DNA of 13,636 nucleotides, from contig CAZADH010000160.1 of assembly GCA_964483805.1 (NCBI GenBank), positions 1 through 13,636 on the forward strand, written 5' to 3'. This stretch comes from CAZADH01 sp964483805 (lineage in GTDB: Bacteria > Muiribacteriota > Ozemobacteria > Ozemobacterales > Ozemobacteraceae). The notes beneath the pieces are model-generated. The model had not been told where the DNA came from, ran no database searches, and saw only the letters and a list, made by a program, of their open reading frames with translations. Below, one piece after another: positions 7,429-13,558 of this stretch (position 1 is its first letter; every line of letters begins with the position of its first letter). The position numbers and the translations under genes were made by a program.

Positions 7429-8053
7429 TCGGAGCCTCCCGCTTGGCGAGCAGTGCCTCGCGGCCCCGGCGGATGCGGGACCGCACCGTATTGAGGTTGA
7501 TACCCAGCAAATCGGCGATTTCCTGATAACTCAGGCACTCGACGCTGCGCAACACCAGACAGACCCGTTGTTCGTCGGGGAGGGTCGCGAGCAACCGGTC
7601 GACCATGTCGCTCGTCTCGACCACCGTTGCCGGCCCCGGGACCGAAGACTGCAACCGCCGGGCTTTGAGATCGTGCTCGAACGCGGCCCGGTGATCGCGC
7701 TCCCGCGCCCGCTGCTTGCCGTGGTTGATCGCGCAGTTCACGGCGATGCGATAGATCCAGGTTTTCAACGACGAACGCTGGGCGAACTCGGGCAGTCCGC
7801 GATGCACCGCCAAAAACGCCTGCTGCACCACTTCCTCGGCGTCCTCACGCGAACCAACGATGCGCCACGCCACGTTGAAGACCATGCGCACGTGCGCGTG
7901 GTAGATCTGCGCAAAGGCCTCTTCACTGCCGCGCGCCGCTGCCTGCACCACCACCGGGTCGACCCCTTCGGCAACCGAATGCGGCCGACCACCGCCATGG
8001 AATGCGGTGAGCTCCGGCATTTGCATTTCTTTCAGCACACCAGACACAGACAT
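7418..8053 (-). CDS. ECF-family RNA polymerase sigma factor (sigma-70 family)
   Basis: The 211-aa protein directs RNA polymerase to a stress regulon. Sigma region 2 spans about 43-108 (EEAFAQIYHAHVRMVFNVA, then DAEEVVQQAFLAVHRGLPEF, then LKTWIYRIAVNCAIN). Region 4 spans about 150-205, with LPDEQRVCLVLRSVE and the helix-turn-helix LSYQEIADLLGINLNTVRS followed by RIRRGREAL. Region 3 is absent, as expected for ECF factors. The linker is long (about 110-150). The ATG at 8053 lies only 2 nt after AAGGAG; the GTG two codons later (8047) would have ideal spacing, and ATG codons 10 and 12 are further alternatives. It is first in an operon with its anti-sigma factor (11-nt overlap) and the Spy-like protein. 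Its target promoters cannot be read here. Confidence 0.93.
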   Translation of the reverse strand: MSVSGVLKEMQMPELTAFHGGGRPHSVAEGVDPVVVQAAARGSEEAFAQIYHAHVRMVFNVAWRIVGSREDAEEVVQQAFLAVHRGLPEFAQRSSLKTWIYRIAVNCAINHGKQRARERDHRAAFEHDLKARRLQSSVPGPATVVETSDMVDRLLATLPDEQRVCLVLRSVECLSYQEIADLLGINLNTVRSRIRRGREALLAKREAPNGL

Positions 8054-8054
8054 C

Positions 8055-8091
8055 TCTCCTTGCTCGAAAGTTTCCTCCGATGGCAAGGAAA
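8055..8091 (-). promoter_or_regulatory. Possible Shine-Dalgarno-masking hairpin in sigma-factor leader
   Basis: On the minus-strand RNA, UUUCCUUGC (8091-8083) can pair with GCAAGGAGA (8063-8055) to form nine base pairs with one G-U, enclosing a 19-nt loop. The 3' arm is the ribosome-binding site of the sigma gene, immediately before its ATG at 8053. A weaker alternative pairs UUUCC with GGAAA in the loop and would free the site. Such a fold could make sigma synthesis temperature- or factor-dependent. This is a reading of complementarity only; no energy was computed. Confidence 0.35.
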
Positions 8092-8095
8092 ATGC

Positions 8096-8127
8096 AAACC
8101 GCCGGGTTCCGAAGAGCCCGGCGGTTT
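8096..8127 (-). terminator. Intrinsic terminator of the 489-aa lipoprotein gene
   Basis: This is a perfect 11-bp stem (AAACCGCCGGG with CCCGGCGGTTT). On the minus strand the stem is capped, after a C-A mismatch and two further pairs, by the very stable C(UUCG)G tetraloop. Minus-strand sequence after the stem is TTTGCATTTTCC, moderately U-rich. It lies about 40 nt after the lipoprotein stop (8168) and just upstream of the sigma-factor leader, separating the two minus-strand units. Confidence 0.8.
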
Positions 8128-8167
8128 TGTCAGCGGTTTGTCGGCGGTGCAAACGACCCGCAGTCCG

Positions 8168-9637
8168 TCAGTTGCCGCCACCGCCGCCGGCACCCGGTGT
8201 GCGCGGATAGATGGCATCGGTGCGCGAGATCATGAGGTGGGCCGTGAAGGTTGCGTTCGCCGCCTCCGCCACACTGTTCACCCGCACCGGCTCGATGTAG
8301 TAGTAGTTCGTCGTCGTGAACCACCCCCGGGCAGCGACACTGTTGATGAAGTCCCAGCCGATCGAGAAGGTGTGCACGTCAAACGGAATCACGTAGCCAC
8401 ACGGCAGGTTGTTGATCTGCAGCTCCACGTTCTGCAGCGTATCCGGACCCCACGTCACGTCGAGCGCGCGGACCCACGTCTGGTCGGTCCAGGCCAACTG
8501 GATCTGCGAACTGGCGTTGGCAGCCTCTTCGAGCTTGGCATACACGTCGAGGCGCACCGGCACCTTGATCTGGTGAGCCTTCACGTACGTCCCGGACATA
8601 TCGATGTTGAGTTCGATCACGCCCTGCAGGTTGGGCTGGGTCGGAATCTGGAAGTTCATCGTCGTATAACCGGACAGTTGCATCTTCAGCGTCGACGGCA
8701 GCGAGATGCCCTCCAGGGTCACCTGCGGCACATAGCTCTGCAGACTCAACACGCCGGTTGCCAGGATCTTGTCGGGCGTATTGGCGATCGTCGAACTGGC
8801 AATCACGGTCAGCAGGCACTTGTCGGCCCGATTGTTGACCCAACTGTAATTTCCGTTGCTGAACTCGATGACGGAATCCGTGATGTACTCGGGTTTATTG
8901 AGCAGGCTGATGCGAACCGCATACGAGATGCGCTCGAGTTCGATATTGATCAGGTTGTCGATCGAGCCGTCGATCAGCGTGTCGTTCTGATACGGTTTGT
9001 ACCCGTCCACCACGATGGTCAGCCGGTAATTGCCCTGTTTTGCCGGCAGCAACAGGCCGTTCTTGAAGTCGGCATACGTTGTCTGCACAGCCGGGTTCGT
9101 CGGATCGCGATAGTAGACGCTGCCGTCGAAATACAGATTCAATACATCAGTCGGCCGCAACTCGTCACGACTCGAGCCATCGAGGATGAAGCCCTTGACG
9201 AAGACACCGCTGGTGGCCAGGGCATTGGCGATCTTGGTCATGTAGACCGGCGTGACCGACAACGTCTCGCCACCGTTGATGTAGATCTCGGGGGAGTTGG
9301 TGGCGCCCTTGATGATCGGTTCGTAATCGGGCCGGTAATAGGTCAGGAAAAACTGGCCCAGCGGCACATCCTGAAAAGTATACTGACCGCGTTCGTCGGT
9401 GCGGGCGTACAACGACGCGCCGATCTGCACCTGGGCCCCCTGGGCCGACTGCGTCTGCTTCGACTCCAGGCGCACGTCGACGTTGGCAAGCGGAACGGTC
9501 GGCGACAACGCATCAAAGACCGAGCCCACCACGATTCCCGGCTTGACGCCGAGGCCACCTTTCTCGCAACCGATGACCAGTAACAGTGCGAGCCCCACGA
9601 GGGAGCCAATCCACAGGCTATATCGCCGTTTCAGCAT
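8168..9637 (-). CDS. CEKG-tagged carboxypeptidase-regulatory-like lipoprotein, 489 aa
   Basis: The ATG at 9637 is chosen because GGGAGG lies 6 nt upstream; an in-frame ATG eight codons earlier lacks this. Residues 1-24 form a lipoprotein signal peptide with lipobox VIGC (Cys24). The residues after the lipidated Cys are EKGGLGV, nearly identical to those in two neighbouring lipoproteins. A carboxypeptidase-regulatory-like sandwich follows (about 33-130, with TDERGQYTFQDVPLG), then further beta-rich modules with many Thr, Val and Tyr residues and no catalytic motif (for example VSVTPVYMTK-like and QLSGYTTMNF segments). The C-terminus is glycine-rich and ends GGGGGN. It probably sits on the outer membrane as a binding or structural protein. 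It is downstream of the 413-aa paralogue on the same strand, with a possible 59-codon ORF between them, and is followed by a strong terminator. Confidence 0.87.
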   Translation of the reverse strand: MLKRRYSLWIGSLVGLALLLVIGCEKGGLGVKPGIVVGSVFDALSPTVPLANVDVRLESKQTQSAQGAQVQIGASLYARTDERGQYTFQDVPLGQFFLTYYRPDYEPIIKGATNSPEIYINGGETLSVTPVYMTKIANALATSGVFVKGFILDGSSRDELRPTDVLNLYFDGSVYYRDPTNPAVQTTYADFKNGLLLPAKQGNYRLTIVVDGYKPYQNDTLIDGSIDNLINIELERISYAVRISLLNKPEYITDSVIEFSNGNYSWVNNRADKCLLTVIASSTIANTPDKILATGVLSLQSYVPQVTLEGISLPSTLKMQLSGYTTMNFQIPTQPNLQGVIELNIDMSGTYVKAHQIKVPVRLDVYAKLEEAANASSQIQLAWTDQTWVRALDVTWGPDTLQNVELQINNLPCGYVIPFDVHTFSIGWDFINSVAARGWFTTTNYYYIEPVRVNSVAEAANATFTAHLMISRTDAIYPRTPGAGGGGGN

Positions 9638-9810
9638 GTCGCGCCTCCCGCAAACTTGCATTCATCCCTATTGCTCACGCGAATCCTCCCCGCGCACCCG
9701 CGCGAGTCCGTCGGCAACCCGGCGGCCAACCGCGGCGGACGACACGGCCAGCGCCGTTCCGACGTCGAACCACCCAACGTCGTCGTCGAATCTCTTGCCA
9801 CGCTTCCCAT
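9631..9810 (-). CDS. Possible 59-aa small protein between two lipoprotein genes
   Basis: The ORF starts with ATG at 9810, 6 nt after a perfect GGGAGG and about 25 nt after the stop of the 413-aa lipoprotein gene. Its TGA stop (9633-9631) overlaps the first codons of the next lipoprotein gene (ATGCTGA arrangement), the geometry of translational coupling. The product would begin MGSVARDSTTTLGG and end EFAGGATC-like (last residues CKFAGGATC), with four cysteines, many Arg, Pro and Thr, and no signal peptide or membrane segment. Composition is not clearly protein-like and I recognise no family. It may be a real coupling peptide, or untranslated spacer with a chance ribosome site. Confidence 0.3.
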   Translation of the reverse strand: MGSVARDSTTTLGGSTSERRWPCRPPRLAAGLPTDSRGCAGRIRVSNRDECKFAGGATC

Positions 9811-9835
9811 ACTCGACCTCCCGTCGTCCCTTCGC

Positions 9836-11077
9836 TTAGCTGACCGGAATCGTCACGATCTGCGCATCGACGCCGTCGTCGTTGATCGTCGCCCCGACTT
9901 CACCACGACTACCCGTGTCGACGTTGTAACCAACAAACTGGAAACTGTATCCCGTGGGCATTTGCAGCGTCCCGAGCGTGACCACCCGGGCGACGCCCGT
10001 CGATCCCGGCGGATTGGTGAGAATCGTCTCCGGCCAACGGGTGCCGGTCTCGGCGCAGTAGGCACCCACGCGCTGACCGCCCAGAATCGCCGCGCCGCCA
10101 ATCACCACCACGGTGACATCGCGCAAAATCGGCGAGAAATTGCTCTTCAATGAAATCGTCTGGTAGATTGTTCCCGCGAAATCGCTGTTGGGATTCACCA
10201 GGATCGGCCCGTTCATGCGATAACCGGGGATCTCCGCACGAATCGAGACTTCCTGCCCGACCGGAATGTTGTTGAGCCGGAACGAAGCGGTGTTCATCGG
10301 CACATCAGCCTGCGAGATCAGGCGGTTGCCGGCATAGGCAAACACCCGTGCGGTGGGGGCCTTCGTGTAGACCCACCCCGGCACATCCTGCCAGGCCCCG
10401 ACGATGCTGTAGGTCTGCGGCGTCATGTAGACGACACCAAAGTCGTAATCCGTGCGGCCATCGGGAATCGTGCCCGAGGCAGTCTGGTAATTGGTCACGG
10501 CGATGCGGGCCGAAATCGGGCCATTGGCGGCCGGAATGGAGAACCCGGTCTGGAACTCGGTCGGCAACCGGTTGTTGAAGCTTGTGGTCTCGAAGGCGTA
10601 GTTGGCGACACCCAGCGTGATTGGCAGACCGGTGACGGCATCCTTGAGCGTGCCCCGGACCATGATGTAGCGGCTGTAGAAATTGGGATCCATCCGCACT
10701 TCCTGCAGTACTCTGTGTTCACTGTTGACCACGACGACCTGGTTGGTGGTACCGGAGCCGGCAGTCGTGATGGGTGCGTAACCCACCTTGTCGAACCCGA
10801 ACGTCCACTCGCCGGGCCGCAGGTCGGACAGCCAGAAACCACCCTGGTTGTCGGTCGACGTCACCCGCGAGGTCTTGGTCTCACCGGTTCCCGCCTCGGC
10901 CGTGACCGTGACACCGGCCAGACCTGCCAGCGTCTTCGCATCACGCACCAGGCCGGACACGGTGCCGCCCTGGACACCGAGTGTCCCCTTCTCGCACCCC
11001 ACCAGCGCGACCATGACCGTCAGTACGACGACAACAAAAATCCAGGCACCGCCTGGGGTGATCCTGGCTGGACTCAT
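9836..11077 (-). CDS. CEKG-tagged carboxypeptidase-regulatory-like lipoprotein, 413 aa
   Basis: The ATG at 11077 has GGAGGAGG about 8 nt upstream and begins a lipoprotein signal peptide; the open frame continues to 11200 with no such features. The lipobox is LVGC (Cys28), followed by EKGTLGV. Modules, judged by repeated boundaries: a carboxypeptidase-regulatory-like sandwich at about 37-115 (STDNQGGFWLSDLRPGEW), a second sandwich at about 134-218 (VRGTLKDAVTGLPI) ending DFGVVYMTP, a third at about 222-312 (IPVGQEVSIRAEIPGY), and a last at about 315-413 starting ILRDVTVVVIGG. The same order and boundary motifs (DLGVIRMTP, IKRDVRVVVV) occur in the divergent 457-aa paralogue, so the pair are full-length homologues. 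No enzymatic motif is visible. It is probably an envelope-anchored protein, first in a minus-strand pair with the 489-aa paralogue. Confidence 0.87.
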   Translation of the reverse strand: MSPARITPGGAWIFVVVVLTVMVALVGCEKGTLGVQGGTVSGLVRDAKTLAGLAGVTVTAEAGTGETKTSRVTSTDNQGGFWLSDLRPGEWTFGFDKVGYAPITTAGSGTTNQVVVVNSEHRVLQEVRMDPNFYSRYIMVRGTLKDAVTGLPITLGVANYAFETTSFNNRLPTEFQTGFSIPAANGPISARIAVTNYQTASGTIPDGRTDYDFGVVYMTPQTYSIVGAWQDVPGWVYTKAPTARVFAYAGNRLISQADVPMNTASFRLNNIPVGQEVSIRAEIPGYRMNGPILVNPNSDFAGTIYQTISLKSNFSPILRDVTVVVIGGAAILGGQRVGAYCAETGTRWPETILTNPPGSTGVARVVTLGTLQMPTGYSFQFVGYNVDTGSRGEVGATINDDGVDAQIVTIPVS

Positions 11078-11385
11078 TGCGAATTCCTCCTCCGAGGTAG
11101 GGTCAAATGAAGGTTCATCCTTACTTATCGGCGCAATCGCCGGGAAATTTAGCGTCCGGCGACGACAAATCTGCCGCCCGCGAGCCGCCCCCCCCTCCAC
11201 GACCTACTCCCATCATTATTAAGGCGGCGGCGCGGCACCGCACTTCTTTACAATGTATGTTTCTCGGACTTTGCCCGGTGCTTGCCGCAATATTCGCACG
11301 GCCCCTCTCAACAATCTTCTCGAATGCGCCGATATCTTTGCGGAAGAACCATTTTTTCAGCTTCAGGTGATCGAGGGAGGCAAAC
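11078..11385. other. 308-nt divergent intergenic region between paralogous lipoprotein genes, with a C8 tract
   Basis: The region separates the minus-strand 413-aa and plus-strand 457-aa lipoprotein genes and must hold both promoters. It is richer in A and T than its neighbours and contains a run of eight C (11188-11195), a weak hairpin CGGCG-CAAT-CGCCG (around 11130-11143) and a TACAAT hexamer (11249-11254) without a matching -35. The strong GGGAGG ribosome site of the plus-strand gene is at its right end. I could not identify a convincing promoter for either gene. An 88-codon minus-strand frame crosses most of it but has no ribosome site. Confidence 0.6.
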
Positions 11386-12759
11386 ATGGCGACACCGTAT
11401 CGAAAAAGCCAAGGCAAGTGGCTGCTGCTCATTGGCCTGGCGATCTCCAGCTTGATGTTTACGGGCTGCGAGAAGGGCACACTGGGGATGAAGGAGTCGG
11501 CAATCGAGGGCTACGTCCTCGATGCGGCGAAGAACACGCCGGTCGCCGACGCGCTCGTTCATGCTGTGGCCGGGGACGGCACCCGCAAGGATGCCAGCAC
11601 GGGCGGGGACGGCCGTTACGTGTTCGCCGGCCTGCCACAAGGCAACGACAGCCAAGGACTGGAGTGGGTCGTGTCAGCCGAAAAGTTCGGCTATGCGGTC
11701 TCCTATCCCAACGGCGATGCCACCGGTTTCCGGGTGCGTGCCGGCTACGGCAACACCGTGAGCGCTCCGATCATCACCATGACCAAGGGCGTCCAGTTGA
11801 CCAAGGGCATGCTGCGCGGCTATCCGGTCGACAATGTCACCGGCAGCCCGTTGTCCAACTTCAAGGTCACCATCGGCTACAATGCCCCGACCGCGTCCCG
11901 CTACAAGGTCTTCGAGTCGGCCGACGACTTCAAGAGCAACGGTTGGACCGGACTCGACGGCGGTTCCGCCACGGTGACCATCACCTCCGACAACTACGTC
12001 GACTGGCAGAGCGCCCCGTTGGCACAGGCCGGCGGCGCCACCGGCGCCGGCCCCCAGGTCGCGATCTCGAACGTGCCCTTCGACCTCGGCGTCATCCGCA
12101 TGACCCCGCTCACGGTCAACATCAACGGGACCCTGCGCAATTTGCCGGGTTACGTCATGGGCACCGGCGGCCAGGGCGGCACCACGAGCTTTGCCCAGGA
12201 TACGCGCATCTGGGCCGAGGCGGCCGGCAAGGTCGTGGCCACGGGCACAGCGCAAGCAATCGAGGGCAACGCCATCTACAACATTGCCAACGTGCCGATC
12301 ACCGCCGGCGCAGTGGCGGTCAAATGCAAGATCCGCGGCTACGATCTGTTGACGATCAACCCGTCGGTCACGATTCCGAAACAACGCCCGAGCGGCACCA
12401 TTGCTGGCATTGATGCCAACTTCGCCAACATCGACCCGATCAAACGCGATGTCCGTGTCGTGGTGGTAAGCACGACCCCGACCCAGGACAACCTGCGCGG
12501 TACCTACTATGAAGGCGAACGGGCCCGCATCTTCATTCGCCAGGGCGGTCGCGACATGGTGCCCTACGTCGATGTCACCGCGGTGAACTTCCGCGCCGAG
12601 GCCTACTTCAGCGGCGTGGTCACCGGTTACCCGCTCGACTTCCTCGCCAACAACCTGGCCCGCGGTTACATCACCGGCACCCAGAACACCGTGACGATCC
12701 CCGAGGACGGTGGCACGATCTTCACCGTGCAGATCGTTCTGGGTTCGGGCGGCAACTGA
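11386..12759 (+). CDS. CEKG-tagged carboxypeptidase-regulatory-like lipoprotein, 457 aa
   Basis: The ATG at 11386 has GGGAGG 5 nt upstream. The signal peptide ends at lipobox FTGC (Cys28; Phe at -3 is less usual), followed by EKGTLGM. Four beta-sandwich modules parallel the 413-aa paralogue: a carboxypeptidase-regulatory-like domain at about 38-130 (STGGDGRYVFAGLPQG), a second at about 136-235 ending DLGVIRMTP, a third at about 242-335 (NINGTLRNLPGYV to NVPITAGAV and KIRGYD), and a fourth at about 350-457 beginning IKRDVRVVVV. The protein ends GSGGN, like the GGGGGN end of the 489-aa paralogue. It is probably anchored in the envelope with a binding or structural role; no catalytic motif is seen. 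It stands alone on the plus strand, divergent from its closest paralogue and ended by strong hairpins. Confidence 0.88.
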   Translation: MATPYRKSQGKWLLLIGLAISSLMFTGCEKGTLGMKESAIEGYVLDAAKNTPVADALVHAVAGDGTRKDASTGGDGRYVFAGLPQGNDSQGLEWVVSAEKFGYAVSYPNGDATGFRVRAGYGNTVSAPIITMTKGVQLTKGMLRGYPVDNVTGSPLSNFKVTIGYNAPTASRYKVFESADDFKSNGWTGLDGGSATVTITSDNYVDWQSAPLAQAGGATGAGPQVAISNVPFDLGVIRMTPLTVNINGTLRNLPGYVMGTGGQGGTTSFAQDTRIWAEAAGKVVATGTAQAIEGNAIYNIANVPITAGAVAVKCKIRGYDLLTINPSVTIPKQRPSGTIAGIDANFANIDPIKRDVRVVVVSTTPTQDNLRGTYYEGERARIFIRQGGRDMVPYVDVTAVNFRAEAYFSGVVTGYPLDFLANNLARGYITGTQNTVTIPEDGGTIFTVQIVLGSGGN

Positions 12760-12770
12760 CGCCACGCCAA

Positions 12771-12794
12771 TGCGTCGCAATCGCCGGCGACGCA
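12771..12794 (+). terminator. First of tandem hairpins after the 457-aa lipoprotein gene
   Basis: TGCGTCGC and GCGACGCA form a perfect 8-bp stem with an 8-nt loop, starting 12 nt after the stop codon. There is no T tract after it, so alone it would be a weak terminator. It probably acts with the stronger hairpin downstream or protects the mRNA 3' end. Confidence 0.5.
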
Positions 12795-12805
12795 GGATCC
12801 TCGAG

Positions 12806-12839
12806 CCGACGCCCCCGGGTGCATACCCGGGGGCGTCGG
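12806..12839. terminator. Bidirectional GC-rich terminator hairpin between convergent genes
   Basis: CCGACGCCCCCGGGT (12806-12820) and ACCCGGGGGCGTCGG (12825-12839) form a perfect 15-bp stem with a 4-nt loop, GCAT. It lies between the plus-strand lipoprotein stop (12759) and the minus-strand TPR gene stop (12871), so it can serve both. A short T tract is missing on either side, as is often seen in GC-rich genomes. A third small hairpin (TCTTC-AGCC-GAAGA, 12842-12855) follows. Confidence 0.75.
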
Positions 12840-12870
12840 TGTCTTCAGCCGAAGATAGACTTACAACGTA

Positions 12871-13479
12871 TTACTTCTCGGTCGTCGGCTTGTCGGGATC
12901 GCCGAGGTCTTCGTCGAGCAACTCTTCCGCATAGGTGGCCGCGTCCGACTCGGGATACTGCGTCATGATCACCTGCACATGATGCCGCACCTTGGCATGG
13001 TCGCCACGCCGATGGTAGATCTTCGCCAGGTTGTAGTGTGCGTTGTCGATCAGGTCGCTCTTGGGATACTTGTCGAGAAACTGCTGAAACACCGCAAGCG
13101 CTTCGTCGAGCGCCCCCTCGGCGTAGGCCGTGGTGCCGCGTTTGTAGCACTCGCTCGCCGTCTCGGCCGGTCCGATGCCCATCTCGCGCAGCAACTCCTC
13201 GAGTTCGTCCTTGGCAAAGTAGCAGGCGTCGCTGTCGGGAAACTCCTCGACCACGATCTGCAAGTGCGCCAGTGCTTGCTCTTTGTTGCCCATTTCCCGA
13301 TACACGGTGGCCAGGTTGTAATGGGCGTTGTCGGACAGATCCGTGCGCGGATACTTCTCGAGGAACTCCTTGAACAACTGTTCCGCTTCCAACCACTGCC
13401 CGCCCCGCAAAGCCGCCATGCCCTCATCGAGCAGCCGCTTCTCCGGCTTATTGGAATTGTTGTCGCCGGGTTTCGTCAT
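12871..13479 (-). CDS. TPR-repeat protein (YbgF/BamD-like tetratricopeptide fold)
   Basis: The 202-aa protein starts at the ATG at 13479, with GAGGTGGAG just upstream; the frame is open further, to 13572, without support. It has no signal peptide or membrane segment, so it is predicted cytoplasmic. It consists of two near-identical halves about 95 residues apart (about 15-98 and 110-192), each with tetratricopeptide helices: FLEKYPRTDLSDNAHYNLATVY in the first matches FLDKYPKSDLIDNAHYNLAKIY in the second (start and end residues of each quoted segment are conserved). The EKYPxTD...NAHYNLA pattern is that of TPR proteins such as YbgF/CpoB and BamD, which act as protein-protein scaffolds. No partner can be inferred from neighbours. 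It is convergent with the lipoprotein gene to its left and 79 nt downstream of a probable minus-strand gene end. Confidence 0.88.
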   Translation of the reverse strand: MTKPGDNNSNKPEKRLLDEGMAALRGGQWLEAEQLFKEFLEKYPRTDLSDNAHYNLATVYREMGNKEQALAHLQIVVEEFPDSDACYFAKDELEELLREMGIGPAETASECYKRGTTAYAEGALDEALAVFQQFLDKYPKSDLIDNAHYNLAKIYHRRGDHAKVRHHVQVIMTQYPESDAATYAEELLDEDLGDPDKPTTEK

Positions 13480-13558
13480 GTCTCCACCTCTCCCCACAAC
13501 TCGACCACCACGCCGGGGTTCGCAGATCCGGCAATGAACGGTCGGCCTCTCGATCGTA

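Noticed and set aside
8072..8083. TCGGAGGA shared upstream of the sigma gene and of the 413-aa lipoprotein gene, as a common ECF promoter element
   Set aside because: In the lipoprotein leader it is the ribosome-binding site itself, so the match is explained by the Shine-Dalgarno consensus.
7073..9583. Long plus-strand open frame (836 codons) antisense to the anti-sigma, sigma and 489-aa lipoprotein genes
   Set aside because: It mirrors GC-rich codons of real minus-strand genes, crosses a strong terminator and several intergenic gaps, and its translation is rich in Arg and His without any domain; the opposite strand holds clear families with ribosome sites.
11253..12413. 386-codon plus-strand frame overlapping the 457-aa lipoprotein gene
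   Set aside because: It is a shifted frame of the lipoprotein gene, extremely rich in Arg, Gly and His, with no ribosome site.
11674..12780. 368-codon minus-strand frame antisense to the 457-aa lipoprotein gene
   Set aside because: Mirror of a real gene; it would start inside the terminator region and lacks domains.
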